NCBI GenBank assembly: GCA_007129225.1
Contig: SKVX01000255.1
Coordinates: 1-6,061, forward strand
Origin: Halomonas sp.
GTDB lineage: Bacteria > Pseudomonadota > Gammaproteobacteria > Pseudomonadales > Halomonadaceae
Length of the DNA: 6,061 bases
Direction: 5' to 3'
The translations under genes were made by a program, and so were the position numbers. Under the pieces are notes generated by a model that did no database searches, was not told where the DNA came from, and was given only the letters and a program-made list of their open reading frames with translations. This document shows positions 1-5,141 of this stretch, piece after piece (the first letter of the stretch is position 1; each line of letters starts with the position of its first letter).

Positions 1-1
1 C

Positions 2-58
2 CATTGGCTTCATCACTCGGGGCTGTTCCGTCGACAGGGCTACGAGGAGGCGCTGTGA
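2..58 (+). CDS. C-terminal end of an unidentified protein (truncated by window edge)
   Basis: The second forward frame is open from the window edge and ends at TGA 56-58, giving 18 residues that end in GLFRRQGYEEAL. The codons are typical of the other genes here (CTG, GAG, GCG, GGC, CAG). No long minus-strand frame competes. The piece is too short to assign a family, and it could still be a chance open frame. The gene would converge on the acetyltransferase gene that ends at 232, with a hairpin-rich gap between the two, which is a normal arrangement for the end of a gene. Confidence 0.5.
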   Translation, partial: HWLHHSGLFRRQGYEEAL

Positions 59-102
59 ACCCATCCCTGGGCGCTACATTTGCCCTGCTTCGCTCTCGCA
101 TC

Positions 103-163
103 CTGCTCCGCTTGCAGGACCGGGGCTGGCCATCCATGGCCAGCCCGTTCGGAGCAGTGCTCC
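103..163. terminator. Nested inverted repeats between convergent genes, possible transcript end
   Basis: The core is a perfect 11-bp inverted repeat, GGGCTGGCCAT (123-133) and ATGGCCAGCCC (136-146), with only two bases between the arms. Around it CTGCTCCG (103-110) pairs with CGGAGCAG (150-157). The same right arm can alternatively fold locally as GGAGCA-G-TGCTCC (151-163). The position between the end of the 2-58 frame and the end of the acetyltransferase gene suits a bidirectional transcript end. No T-run follows on either strand, so it is not a textbook intrinsic terminator. It could instead be a Rho-linked stabilising hairpin or another structured element. Confidence 0.4.
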
Positions 164-231
164 TCACCCCTGTCAAATGACCTCCTCTTCGCCCTGTCCC
201 CGGCGCCCCTCGTCCCCTTGTCGGGATGGCG

Positions 232-825
232 TCACGTCAGCGACTTCAGCCAGAACACCATCGGCTTGTCGGTCTCCACGGGCTCGCCGATATCCTTCCA
301 GTGGAAGGTGGTGGCGAGCGCGGGATGACGCTCGTACCCCCGCGAACGCCAGAAACCGTGCAGCGGCACGTAGCCCTCCGGTTTCAGCGGGTGGTCGTCG
401 GGGCGCTCCACGGCACAGAAGGCTACGGTGGCGAAACCGCGCTCGGCGGCATGCTCTTCCCGCGCCTGCATGAAGGCCTTGCCGATACCGCGGCCGCGGT
501 AGCTCGGCAGCAGCACCGATTCACCATAATAGAACACGCTGTCGATATCGAAGCCGGCCTGCTCGAAGGGGGCGCGGAATTCCTCTACGTCAGCGGCCAG
601 CGGCATGCCGGTCGATGCCCCTGCCAGGGCATCGCCATCGAAGGCCAGCACGAACAGGCTCTCCGGGCACTCCGCATAGCGGCGCAGGTAGTTGGCCTCA
701 TAGGCGAGGTCGCCGTCGTAGAGGTAGGGAAAGTCGCGGAAGACGCGCATCCTCAGCTGGGCCAGGTCGTCGAGGCGAGGCGCGATGGCACTTCCCTGGC
801 AGGTGCTGATGGCGATCTCGGCCAT
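232..825 (-). CDS. GNAT-family N-acetyltransferase, 197 aa
   Basis: This is a predicted cytoplasmic enzyme that transfers an acetyl group from acetyl-CoA to an amine; the substrate cannot be read from sequence. The acetyl-CoA-binding motif A is clear: GESVLLPSYRGRGIGKAFM at about residues 101-119, with the RGRGIG pyrophosphate loop at 110-115 following a beta strand. The C-terminal stretch (about 156-195, LHGFWRSRGYERH followed by a K-P-M-V-F-W strand) matches the usual closing strands of GNAT proteins. The length is normal for a single-domain GNAT. The ATG at 823-825 is supported by GGAGG (minus strand, 831-835) five bases upstream. The gene is monocistronic, divergent from the lipoprotein gene and convergent with whatever ends at 58. 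Family assignment is firm; physiological role is unknown. Confidence 0.9.
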   Translation of the reverse strand: MAEIAISTCQGSAIAPRLDDLAQLRMRVFRDFPYLYDGDLAYEANYLRRYAECPESLFVLAFDGDALAGASTGMPLAADVEEFRAPFEQAGFDIDSVFYYGESVLLPSYRGRGIGKAFMQAREEHAAERGFATVAFCAVERPDDHPLKPEGYVPLHGFWRSRGYERHPALATTFHWKDIGEPVETDKPMVFWLKSLT

Positions 826-955
826 AGCTGCCTCCGTGAGAAAGGTAAACGATTGTATGAAGTCGGGCTATGGTAAACTCGCTCCGATTTTGCCTCTCGG
901 TACCCGGTGCGGCAATGCCACGGTGCCGCTGACATCCCTATCCGGAGACCCTGTC
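826..955. promoter_or_regulatory. Divergent control region between acetyltransferase and lipoprotein genes
   Basis: This 130-base gap must hold the start signals of both flanking genes. For the acetyltransferase, TACAAT on the minus strand (852-857) is a 5/6 match to a -10 box and would give a leader of about 20 bases, but no good -35 lies at the right distance. For the lipoprotein gene, TTGTAT (853-858) and TAAACT (874-879) are a weak pair with a spacer of only 15. GGTAAAC occurs twice (844-850 and 872-878), 28 bases apart. The lipoprotein ribosome-binding site GGAGA is at 944-948. The promoters are tentative; the region as a shared control region is secure from gene layout. Confidence 0.45.
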
Positions 956-1417
956 ATGAGCCCAGCCATGCAGCCCAGGCTTCGTCATACTTGGCTTCGC
1001 CGTGCCATGAATGGCCTTGTGGTCGGTATCACCATCACGGCGCTGTCAGGTTGCGGCACCCTGTTTCATCCCGAGCGAAAGGGACAGATGGACGGCCGCA
1101 TCGACCCCGTGGTGGCCATCGCCAATGGCGTTGGCCTGCTGTTCTTCATTCTGCCGGGGGTGATCGCCTACGCGGTGGATTTCTCCAATGGCACCATCTA
1201 TCTCCCCGGCACCCAGACCGCCGATGTGGATGTGATGCCCCTCGACGAGAACATGGATGTCGCCGCACTGGAACGGCTGCTTTCCGAGAAGACCGGCAAG
1301 CCGGTCAGCCTCGACAGCGAACTGTTCGTTGTCAAGGAAGTCGAGTCACTCGATGAGGCCCTGGCCCTGGTTCGCATGTCCGGCATCAACGACAGTGAGC
1401 GCCTGTCGACGATGTAG
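956..1417 (+). CDS. Small conserved lipoprotein with a hydrophobic segment, 153 aa
   Basis: This is a predicted lipoprotein of unknown function. It has a basic N-region (R8, R10, R15, R16), a hydrophobic stretch (about 20-31) and a lipobox LSGC with the lipidated cysteine at residue 33. Position +2 is glycine, not aspartate, so sorting to the outer membrane is expected. Behind it come a polar segment (P39 to D50, including a GRIDP motif) and a second hydrophobic stretch at about 52-76 (VVAIANGVGLLFFILPGV and onward), followed by an acidic C-terminal part. The pattern of GCGTLFHPER, GRIDPVVA and the VDF-NGTIYLPG motif looks like a conserved proteobacterial family; relatives are, from memory, sometimes mislabelled as polyribonucleotide nucleotidyltransferase, and nothing here supports that enzyme. 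The frame is open further upstream, but ATG 956-958 has GGAGA seven bases before it and gives a proper signal peptide. ATG at residue 18 would leave a very short signal. The gene stands alone and ends just before a strong terminator. Confidence 0.8.
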   Translation: MSPAMQPRLRHTWLRRAMNGLVVGITITALSGCGTLFHPERKGQMDGRIDPVVAIANGVGLLFFILPGVIAYAVDFSNGTIYLPGTQTADVDVMPLDENMDVAALERLLSEKTGKPVSLDSELFVVKEVESLDEALALVRMSGINDSERLSTM

Positions 1418-1447
1418 TGCTCCGGTTGCGTGCCAGCGCCACGCCTG

Positions 1448-1474
1448 AAACGCCACCCAGAGAGGTGGCGTTTT
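1448..1474. terminator. Bidirectional intrinsic terminator
   Basis: The arms ACGCCACC (1450-1457) and GGTGGCGT (1464-1471) form an 8-bp GC-rich stem with a six-base loop. Flanking A and T bases extend the stem to about 10 bp. TTTT at 1471-1474 follows on the plus strand, and AAA at 1448-1450 supplies a short T-run on the minus strand. It lies about 30 bases after the lipoprotein stop and about 50 bases beyond the amidase stop. It can therefore end both convergent transcripts. Confidence 0.85.
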
Positions 1475-1525
1475 GCTGTGCGCTTGGGACCTGCATTGGC
1501 GGTCTGGGCGATGGGTCGCTTTCGG

Positions 1526-2425
1526 CTATCGGGGCGCCAGTGCGGCGAACTCATCGGGTCGATAGCGCTCCAGCAGCGCCCAGAGGATAGCGGCGGTCTC
1601 GGCATCCGGCAGGCCACGATAATCGAGAGGACGAAAGCGCATCTGAAAGGCGCGCAGTACGGCGCGAGTCTGTGAATCCAGTTCGTCGCTTACCGCCAGC
1701 GGATAGCCCCAGGCCTGGAGCGCCGCCTGCAGCGCGGAGAGCTCGGGTAGTGCCCTGTCGAATTGCTTGCGGTAGTGCGTCACCGTGACCTCTTCAGGCC
1801 ATACGCCGATACCCGCTTCGTACAGTGCATGCCAGGGAAACGCCGGGCCCGGATCGATCTTGCGGGTGGGCGAGATATCCGAGTGAGCCACCACGTCGGT
1901 GGGATGAATATTGTGGCGCTCGATGATATCCCGGGACAGGGCGATCAACGCCTCGATCTGTGCCTCGGGGTAGGGCGCCCAACCGATCTCCACCGTCGTT
2001 TCGGGGTGCTGCTCGAGCAGCTGCTCCACCTCGGCGTAGGGGCGATCGGGGCCGGTATTGACGATCTCGATGCCGATGGACGTATCGTTGATATTGGTGC
2101 GGCGCTTCCAGGCGCTGGTCCCGGCGTGCCAGGCGCGGCGCTCCTCGTCGACGAGCTGGTAGACCAGCGGCTCGCCGCGATGCTGGCGTGCCGGTAGCGG
2201 CAGCACGTAGTGGCTGCTGACGTGGGGTCCGGTCAGGGTCGCCAGGGACTCGGCCTCGTCCACATCGGTGTAGTGCATGACCAGATGCCGCACCCGGCTG
2301 TTGTGGGAAGGTGCTACATGGGAATGATCCACCACATAGCCCGGGCGTTGTACCAACTGCCCAGGTCCCGCACAGGCTGCGAGCAGCAGGGTCAGGAATG
2401 CAATGGCGACAGGCTTGCGCCACAC
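1526..2425 (-). CDS. amiD: AmiD-like N-acetylmuramoyl-L-alanine amidase, outer-membrane lipoprotein, 299 aa
   Basis: This zinc amidase is predicted to cut the bond between N-acetylmuramic acid and the L-alanine of the stem peptide, acting in the periplasm from the outer membrane. A signal peptide (MWRKP, then a hydrophobic run) ends in lipobox LAAC with Cys18 and alanine at +2. The Amidase_2 domain covers about 45-198. H51 (VMHYTD), H181 (VVAHSDISP) and D191 (RKIDPGPAFPW) fit the zinc ligands, and E120 (SIGIEIVN) fits the catalytic glutamate. A peptidoglycan-binding domain fills about 225-295 (LQAALQAWGYPL, then RAVLRAFQMRFRP). Domain order and length fit E. coli AmiD. GTG 2423-2425 is chosen because GGAGA lies seven bases upstream and the lipoprotein signal starts there. 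The same frame stays open further upstream, but only as antisense or alternate-frame reading through the preceding gene. It begins 20 bases after that gene, so it is probably cotranscribed with it. Confidence 0.9.
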   Translation of the reverse strand: MWRKPVAIAFLTLLLAACAGPGQLVQRPGYVVDHSHVAPSHNSRVRHLVMHYTDVDEAESLATLTGPHVSSHYVLPLPARQHRGEPLVYQLVDEERRAWHAGTSAWKRRTNINDTSIGIEIVNTGPDRPYAEVEQLLEQHPETTVEIGWAPYPEAQIEALIALSRDIIERHNIHPTDVVAHSDISPTRKIDPGPAFPWHALYEAGIGVWPEEVTVTHYRKQFDRALPELSALQAALQAWGYPLAVSDELDSQTRAVLRAFQMRFRPLDYRGLPDAETAAILWALLERYRPDEFAALAPR

Positions 2426-2445
2426 GTTCGGCTCTCCAGCAGATT

Positions 2446-3204
2446 TCAAATCCCCAACAGCAGTCGCAGCGTCAGGCCCAGCACCAGCGTCGAAGCCACG
2501 CTCAGCAGGGTGCCCAGCAGTACGTACTCGGTCAGCTTGCGATCTCTGGACTCCCGCAGGTCGCCGTAGCGCAGTACCGACTTGGCGGCGAGCAGGAAAC
2601 CCACCGCGGTCAGCTGGTCGAGCAGCACCAGGGAGAGCACCAGCAGGCGTTCCAGCATCCCGATGCGGGCGCCGGCCCTGGCCAGGGTGCCGGTATCCTC
2701 GAGCTGGCTGCTCCAGCGCTTCATTACCATGGCGATGGCGAACGAGAAGGGGCGCGTCACGAGCAGGTAGGCGGTGGCGACACCCAGCACCGTCGGCGTG
2801 AGCAGCCAGGCGCCGAGCGCCTCGAGTGGGGCTACGCTTCCCAGCCAGGCCAGCCACAGCACGCACAGTACCAACAGATGCAGCAGCTGGTCGAGCAGGA
2901 ACCAGCGCAACCGGCCGGCGGGCAGCTTCGCCTTGCCCAGGTCGATCAGCCAGTGGCTGGCGGCCACTCCCACGGTGCCGGCAAGCACGCCCAGCGGGCC
3001 GGGGGAACCCGGCAGCAACCAGGACGCGACCAATAGCACCAAGGCGGTCAGGCCGGCGTGCACCAGCACGTGATAGAGCAGGTGGCGAGAGCGGTGCAGG
3101 CGACGCACCCGTTCGTCGACCCAGAGGCGCGGCTGCAGCAAGAAGTCGCCGGCCAGGTGGGCCAGCACCAGCCCCATCAGCAGGGAGAGGTCGTTGGGAG
3201 TCAT
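2446..3204 (-). CDS. DUF3307-family polytopic inner-membrane protein, 252 aa
   Basis: This is an integral membrane protein of unknown function. Hydrophobic segments lie at about 5-24, 43-63, 70-88, 100-121, 127-150, 183-205 and 226-250. The N-terminal half carries the DUF3307 signature: AHLAGDFLLQ (15-24), SHWLIDLGKAK (83-93) and LLDQLLH (103-109). These place H16, D20, H84, D88, D105 and H109 in or beside membrane helices. Polar His/Asp sets of this kind suggest a metal site, but that is an inference. The C-terminal half has LLDQLTAVGFLLAAKSVLRYGDL (about 194-216) and TEYVLLGTLLS (225-235). ATG 3202-3204 overlaps the TGA of the upstream SatD-family gene as ATGA, indicating translational coupling; AGGA lies nine bases before it. 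The frame is open further upstream only through the SatD gene. A DUF3307 gene beside a SatD gene is a pairing I recall from other bacteria. Confidence 0.85.
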   Translation of the reverse strand: MTPNDLSLLMGLVLAHLAGDFLLQPRLWVDERVRRLHRSRHLLYHVLVHAGLTALVLLVASWLLPGSPGPLGVLAGTVGVAASHWLIDLGKAKLPAGRLRWFLLDQLLHLLVLCVLWLAWLGSVAPLEALGAWLLTPTVLGVATAYLLVTRPFSFAIAMVMKRWSSQLEDTGTLARAGARIGMLERLLVLSLVLLDQLTAVGFLLAAKSVLRYGDLRESRDRKLTEYVLLGTLLSVASTLVLGLTLRLLLGI

Positions 3205-3848
3205 GGTTGCGTATCCTTTTCCGCCAACCGCTCGCTCAGGTAGGCCAGGGTATCGGCCAGCAGCGGCCACCGGGCGGCACGCAGCCGCTTGTGCACGCTG
3301 GGCTGCTTTATTCCCAGGTGGTCGGCCATGGCCTGCTGGGAGGTCTCGCTCGCCAGGCTGAGCCTGACCACCTCGGCCGAGTAGCGCGACCAACTCGCCA
3401 CCATGTCGTCCAGATAGCGCGTCAGCAGGGCCAGGCTACCATCGTCCGTCTCGTCGAGCAGTGCCAGTGACAGGTGTGCACTGCCCTCGCTCAAGGCATC
3501 CAGATCGTGGCCGGAGCGCACGAAGGGCTCGCTATCCGCCGTGGCAAGCCGGCCGTTTCCTGGCCAGCTTGCCGGCCCTACCGCCACCGCAATGCGAGCG
3601 TCCCAGCGCTGGTCGGTCTCGGAGTGCTCGATCAGCGCCGCACGCAGGGCGATAGTTACCTCCATGGCGGCTGCGGCCTTGGGCAGGGCCAGCTGAAAGC
3701 CGTCGCCGCGGAAGCGTTCGCCGCGACCGCCGTGGCGGGTGGCCAGTTCGGCCAGGATATCGTCCAGCAGCGCATAGAGCCGCTGGCGATCCGTGATCTT
3801 GCGCGAGTCGATGACATCGCCGGTCAGCACGGCGATTCGCTGGCTCAT
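3201..3848 (-). CDS. SatD-family protein with C-terminal helix-turn-helix, 215 aa
   Basis: The family is named after satD of the streptococcal sat (secretion and acid tolerance) operon; its biochemical function is not established to my knowledge. The N-terminal domain has VLTGDVIDSRKI (7-18), ERFRGDGFQLALP (44-56) and ARIAVAVGPAS (84-94). In order and spacing these resemble the two metal-binding loops and the RIGI-type strand of class III nucleotidyl cyclases, with D11 and D49 as possible metal ligands. The C-terminal part (about 168-195, ETSQQAMADHLGIKQPSVHKR) is a helix-turn-helix. A DNA-binding regulator is therefore likely. The start is taken at ATG 3846-3848, because AGGAG lies eight bases upstream. 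The in-frame ATG pair at 3876-3881 overlaps a likely -10 box. The gene is first in a set with DUF3307 and amiD, behind three operator-like palindromes, which suggests autoregulation. Confidence 0.85.
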   Translation of the reverse strand: MSQRIAVLTGDVIDSRKITDRQRLYALLDDILAELATRHGGRGERFRGDGFQLALPKAAAAMEVTIALRAALIEHSETDQRWDARIAVAVGPASWPGNGRLATADSEPFVRSGHDLDALSEGSAHLSLALLDETDDGSLALLTRYLDDMVASWSRYSAEVVRLSLASETSQQAMADHLGIKQPSVHKRLRAARWPLLADTLAYLSERLAEKDTQP

Positions 3849-3876
3849 GGCAGGCGCTCCTGAGAGGGTCGACTTC

Positions 3877-3904
3877 ATCATAGCCGAAAAAGGCTATTCA
3901 GCAA
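3877..3904 (-). promoter_or_regulatory. Predicted sigma70-type promoter of the SatD gene
   Basis: On the minus strand TTGCTG (3899-3904) serves as -35 and TATGAT (3877-3882), a 5/6 match, as -10, with a 16-base spacer. Transcription would start near 3870, leaving a leader of about 20 bases with the ribosome-binding site before ATG 3848. The first 18-bp palindrome fills the spacer and overlaps the -10 box, the layout expected for repression. A second, weaker pair with the same spacer, TTGCAG (3944-3949) and TATAGC (3922-3927), lies 45 bases upstream and also overlaps the palindromes. Confidence 0.6.
3880..3897. promoter_or_regulatory. Operator-like palindrome 1, ATAGCC-N6-GGCTAT
   Basis: This is a perfect inverted repeat with six-base arms and a six-base spacer (GAAAAA). 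It lies between the predicted -35 and -10 boxes of the SatD gene. It is the best copy of three sharing the same arms and spacer length. The likely binder is a dimeric helix-turn-helix protein; the SatD-family product itself is the first candidate, by inference. Confidence 0.75.
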
Positions 3905-3908
3905 TGAA

Positions 3909-3926
3909 ATAACCCTTGGGGGCTAT
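3909..3926. promoter_or_regulatory. Operator-like palindrome 2, ATAACC-N6-GGCTAT
   Basis: It has the same 6-6-6 architecture as the promoter-proximal site. The right arm is identical, and the left arm has one substitution (A for G at its fourth base). The spacer is CTTGGG. Its centre is exactly 29 bp from that of the first site. Confidence 0.7.
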
Positions 3927-3937
3927 ATTTTCGTGGT

Positions 3938-3955
3938 ATCGCCCTGCAAGGCTAT
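3938..3955. promoter_or_regulatory. Operator-like palindrome 3, ATCGCC-N6-GGCTAT
   Basis: This is the third 6-6-6 copy, with an identical right arm and one substitution in the left arm (C for A at its third base). The spacer is CTGCAA. Its centre is exactly 29 bp from that of the second site. It ends five bases before the stop codon of the von Willebrand gene at 3961-3963, so the three sites together fill most of the gap between the two genes. Confidence 0.65.
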
Positions 3956-3960
3956 CGTGC

Positions 3961-5139
3961 TCAGCGAGCCAGTTCACGCATGGCCTCTTCCAGTCCCTCC
4001 AGCGTCATCGGGTACATGCGGTCGTCGATCAACTGACGGATCAGCTGGGTGGAGTGGGTGTACTCCCAGGCCCGGGGTGGCATGGGGTTGAGCCAGGCCA
4101 GCCGGGGGAACTTGTCGGCCAGCCGCTTGAGCCACACGCCACCGGCTTCCTCATTGAAGTGCTCGACGCTGCCGCCCGGGTGGGTGATCTCGTAGGGCGA
4201 CATGGCCGCGTCGCCGACGATCACCACCTGATAGTCGCTTCCGTAGGTATGCAGCACGTCGGTGGTGGGAATGCGCTCATTGGTGCGGCGATGGTTGTTG
4301 CGCCAGACACCCTCGTACAAGCAGTTGTGAAAGTAGTATTGCTCCAGGTGTTTGAACTCCGAGCGCGCGGCGGAGAACAGCTCCTCGCAGACGCGGATGT
4401 GGTCATCCATGGAGCCGCCTACGTCGAGGAGCAGCAGCACCTTCACCGCATTGTGGCGCTCCGGGCGCATGCGCACGTTGAGCAGGCCGGCGTCCCGGGC
4501 GGTGTCGCGGATGGTGGCGTCCACGTCGAACTCCTCCGCCGCGCCCTGGCGGGCAAACTTGCGCAGCCGCCGCAGCGCCATCTTGATATTGCGGGTGCCG
4601 AGTTCGAGGCTGTCGTCGTAGTCGCGGAAGCGGCGCTCGTCCCACACCTTGATTGCCCGGCGGTGGCGTGAGCCATCCTGGCCGATGCGGATGCCCTCGG
4701 GGTTGTAGCCGTAGGCGCCGAAGGGGCTGGTGCCGCCGGTGCCGATCCACTTGTTGCCCCCGGCGTGGCGCTCCTTCTGCTCCTCCAGGCGCTTCTTGAA
4801 GGTCTCGATCAGCTTCTCGAGCCCGCCAAGCGATTCGATCTGCGCCTTCTCTTCCTCGGAGAGCTGCTTCTCGAACTCGCGGCGCAGCCAGTCGTCGGGA
4901 ATCAACGCCTCAATGGCGGCGTCGAGGTTCTCGAGCCCCTCGAACCAGGCGGCGAAGGCGCGATCAAAGCGGTCGAAATGCCGCTCGTCCTTGACCATCA
5001 CGGTACGCGCCACCTGATAGAACGCCTCCATGTCGGCGAACACCACGCCGTGTTCGACCACGGCGTGAAGGTCGAGCAGCTCGCGCAGGGACACCGGCAC
5101 GCCGGCACGCTTCAGGGTCTCGAACAGGCCAATAAACAT
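3961..5139 (-). CDS. CoxE-like von Willebrand factor A domain protein, 392 aa
   Basis: This is a predicted cytoplasmic partner of the MoxR ATPase encoded directly upstream. Such pairs act as chaperone-like machines for assembling or activating a target protein or complex; the target is not identifiable here. The N-terminal third (about 1-125) is helical, with a charged stretch predicted to be coiled-coil (about 86-126). A Gly-rich linker follows (127-150, GGNKWIGTGGTSPFGAYGYN). The VWA domain begins near 230, where VKVLLLLDVGGSMDDH contains the metal-ion (MIDAS) motif at 239-243. It reads D-V-G-G-S instead of canonical DxSxS, which I believe is usual in this subfamily. VVIVGDAAMSP (305-314) supplies the later acidic residue, D310. 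The ATG lies two bases past the MoxR stop, so the two are cotranscribed and probably coupled. No terminator is visible after it, so readthrough into the SatD gene is possible. Confidence 0.9.
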   Translation of the reverse strand: MFIGLFETLKRAGVPVSLRELLDLHAVVEHGVVFADMEAFYQVARTVMVKDERHFDRFDRAFAAWFEGLENLDAAIEALIPDDWLRREFEKQLSEEEKAQIESLGGLEKLIETFKKRLEEQKERHAGGNKWIGTGGTSPFGAYGYNPEGIRIGQDGSRHRRAIKVWDERRFRDYDDSLELGTRNIKMALRRLRKFARQGAAEEFDVDATIRDTARDAGLLNVRMRPERHNAVKVLLLLDVGGSMDDHIRVCEELFSAARSEFKHLEQYYFHNCLYEGVWRNNHRRTNERIPTTDVLHTYGSDYQVVIVGDAAMSPYEITHPGGSVEHFNEEAGGVWLKRLADKFPRLAWLNPMPPRAWEYTHSTQLIRQLIDDRMYPMTLEGLEEAMRELAR

Positions 5140-5141
5140 CC

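Noticed and set aside
866..871. A GGCTAT hexamer in the control region of the lipoprotein gene, matching the operator half-site
   Set aside because: The partner position twelve bases upstream reads TGTATG, unrelated to ATAGCC, so there is no palindrome; a lone hexamer is expected by chance.
226..876. Plus-strand open frame of about 216 codons
   Set aside because: It is antisense to the acetyltransferase gene, whose acetyl-CoA motif and ribosome-binding site are clear.
1524..1529. Another GGCTAT at the end of the amidase gene
   Set aside because: It overlaps the stop codon, has no matching left arm at the six-base spacing, and is not near a promoter.
2426..2866. N-terminal extension of the amidase frame to 446 residues
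   Set aside because: The extra part overlaps the DUF3307 gene in another frame; the GTG at 2423-2425 has a good ribosome-binding site and directly begins a lipoprotein signal peptide.
3916..4671. Long plus-strand open frame of about 250 codons
   Set aside because: It lies antisense to the von Willebrand protein gene, whose own frame has clear motifs; the translation is rich in His, Gly and Val without recognisable domains, as expected for an antisense shadow in high-GC DNA.
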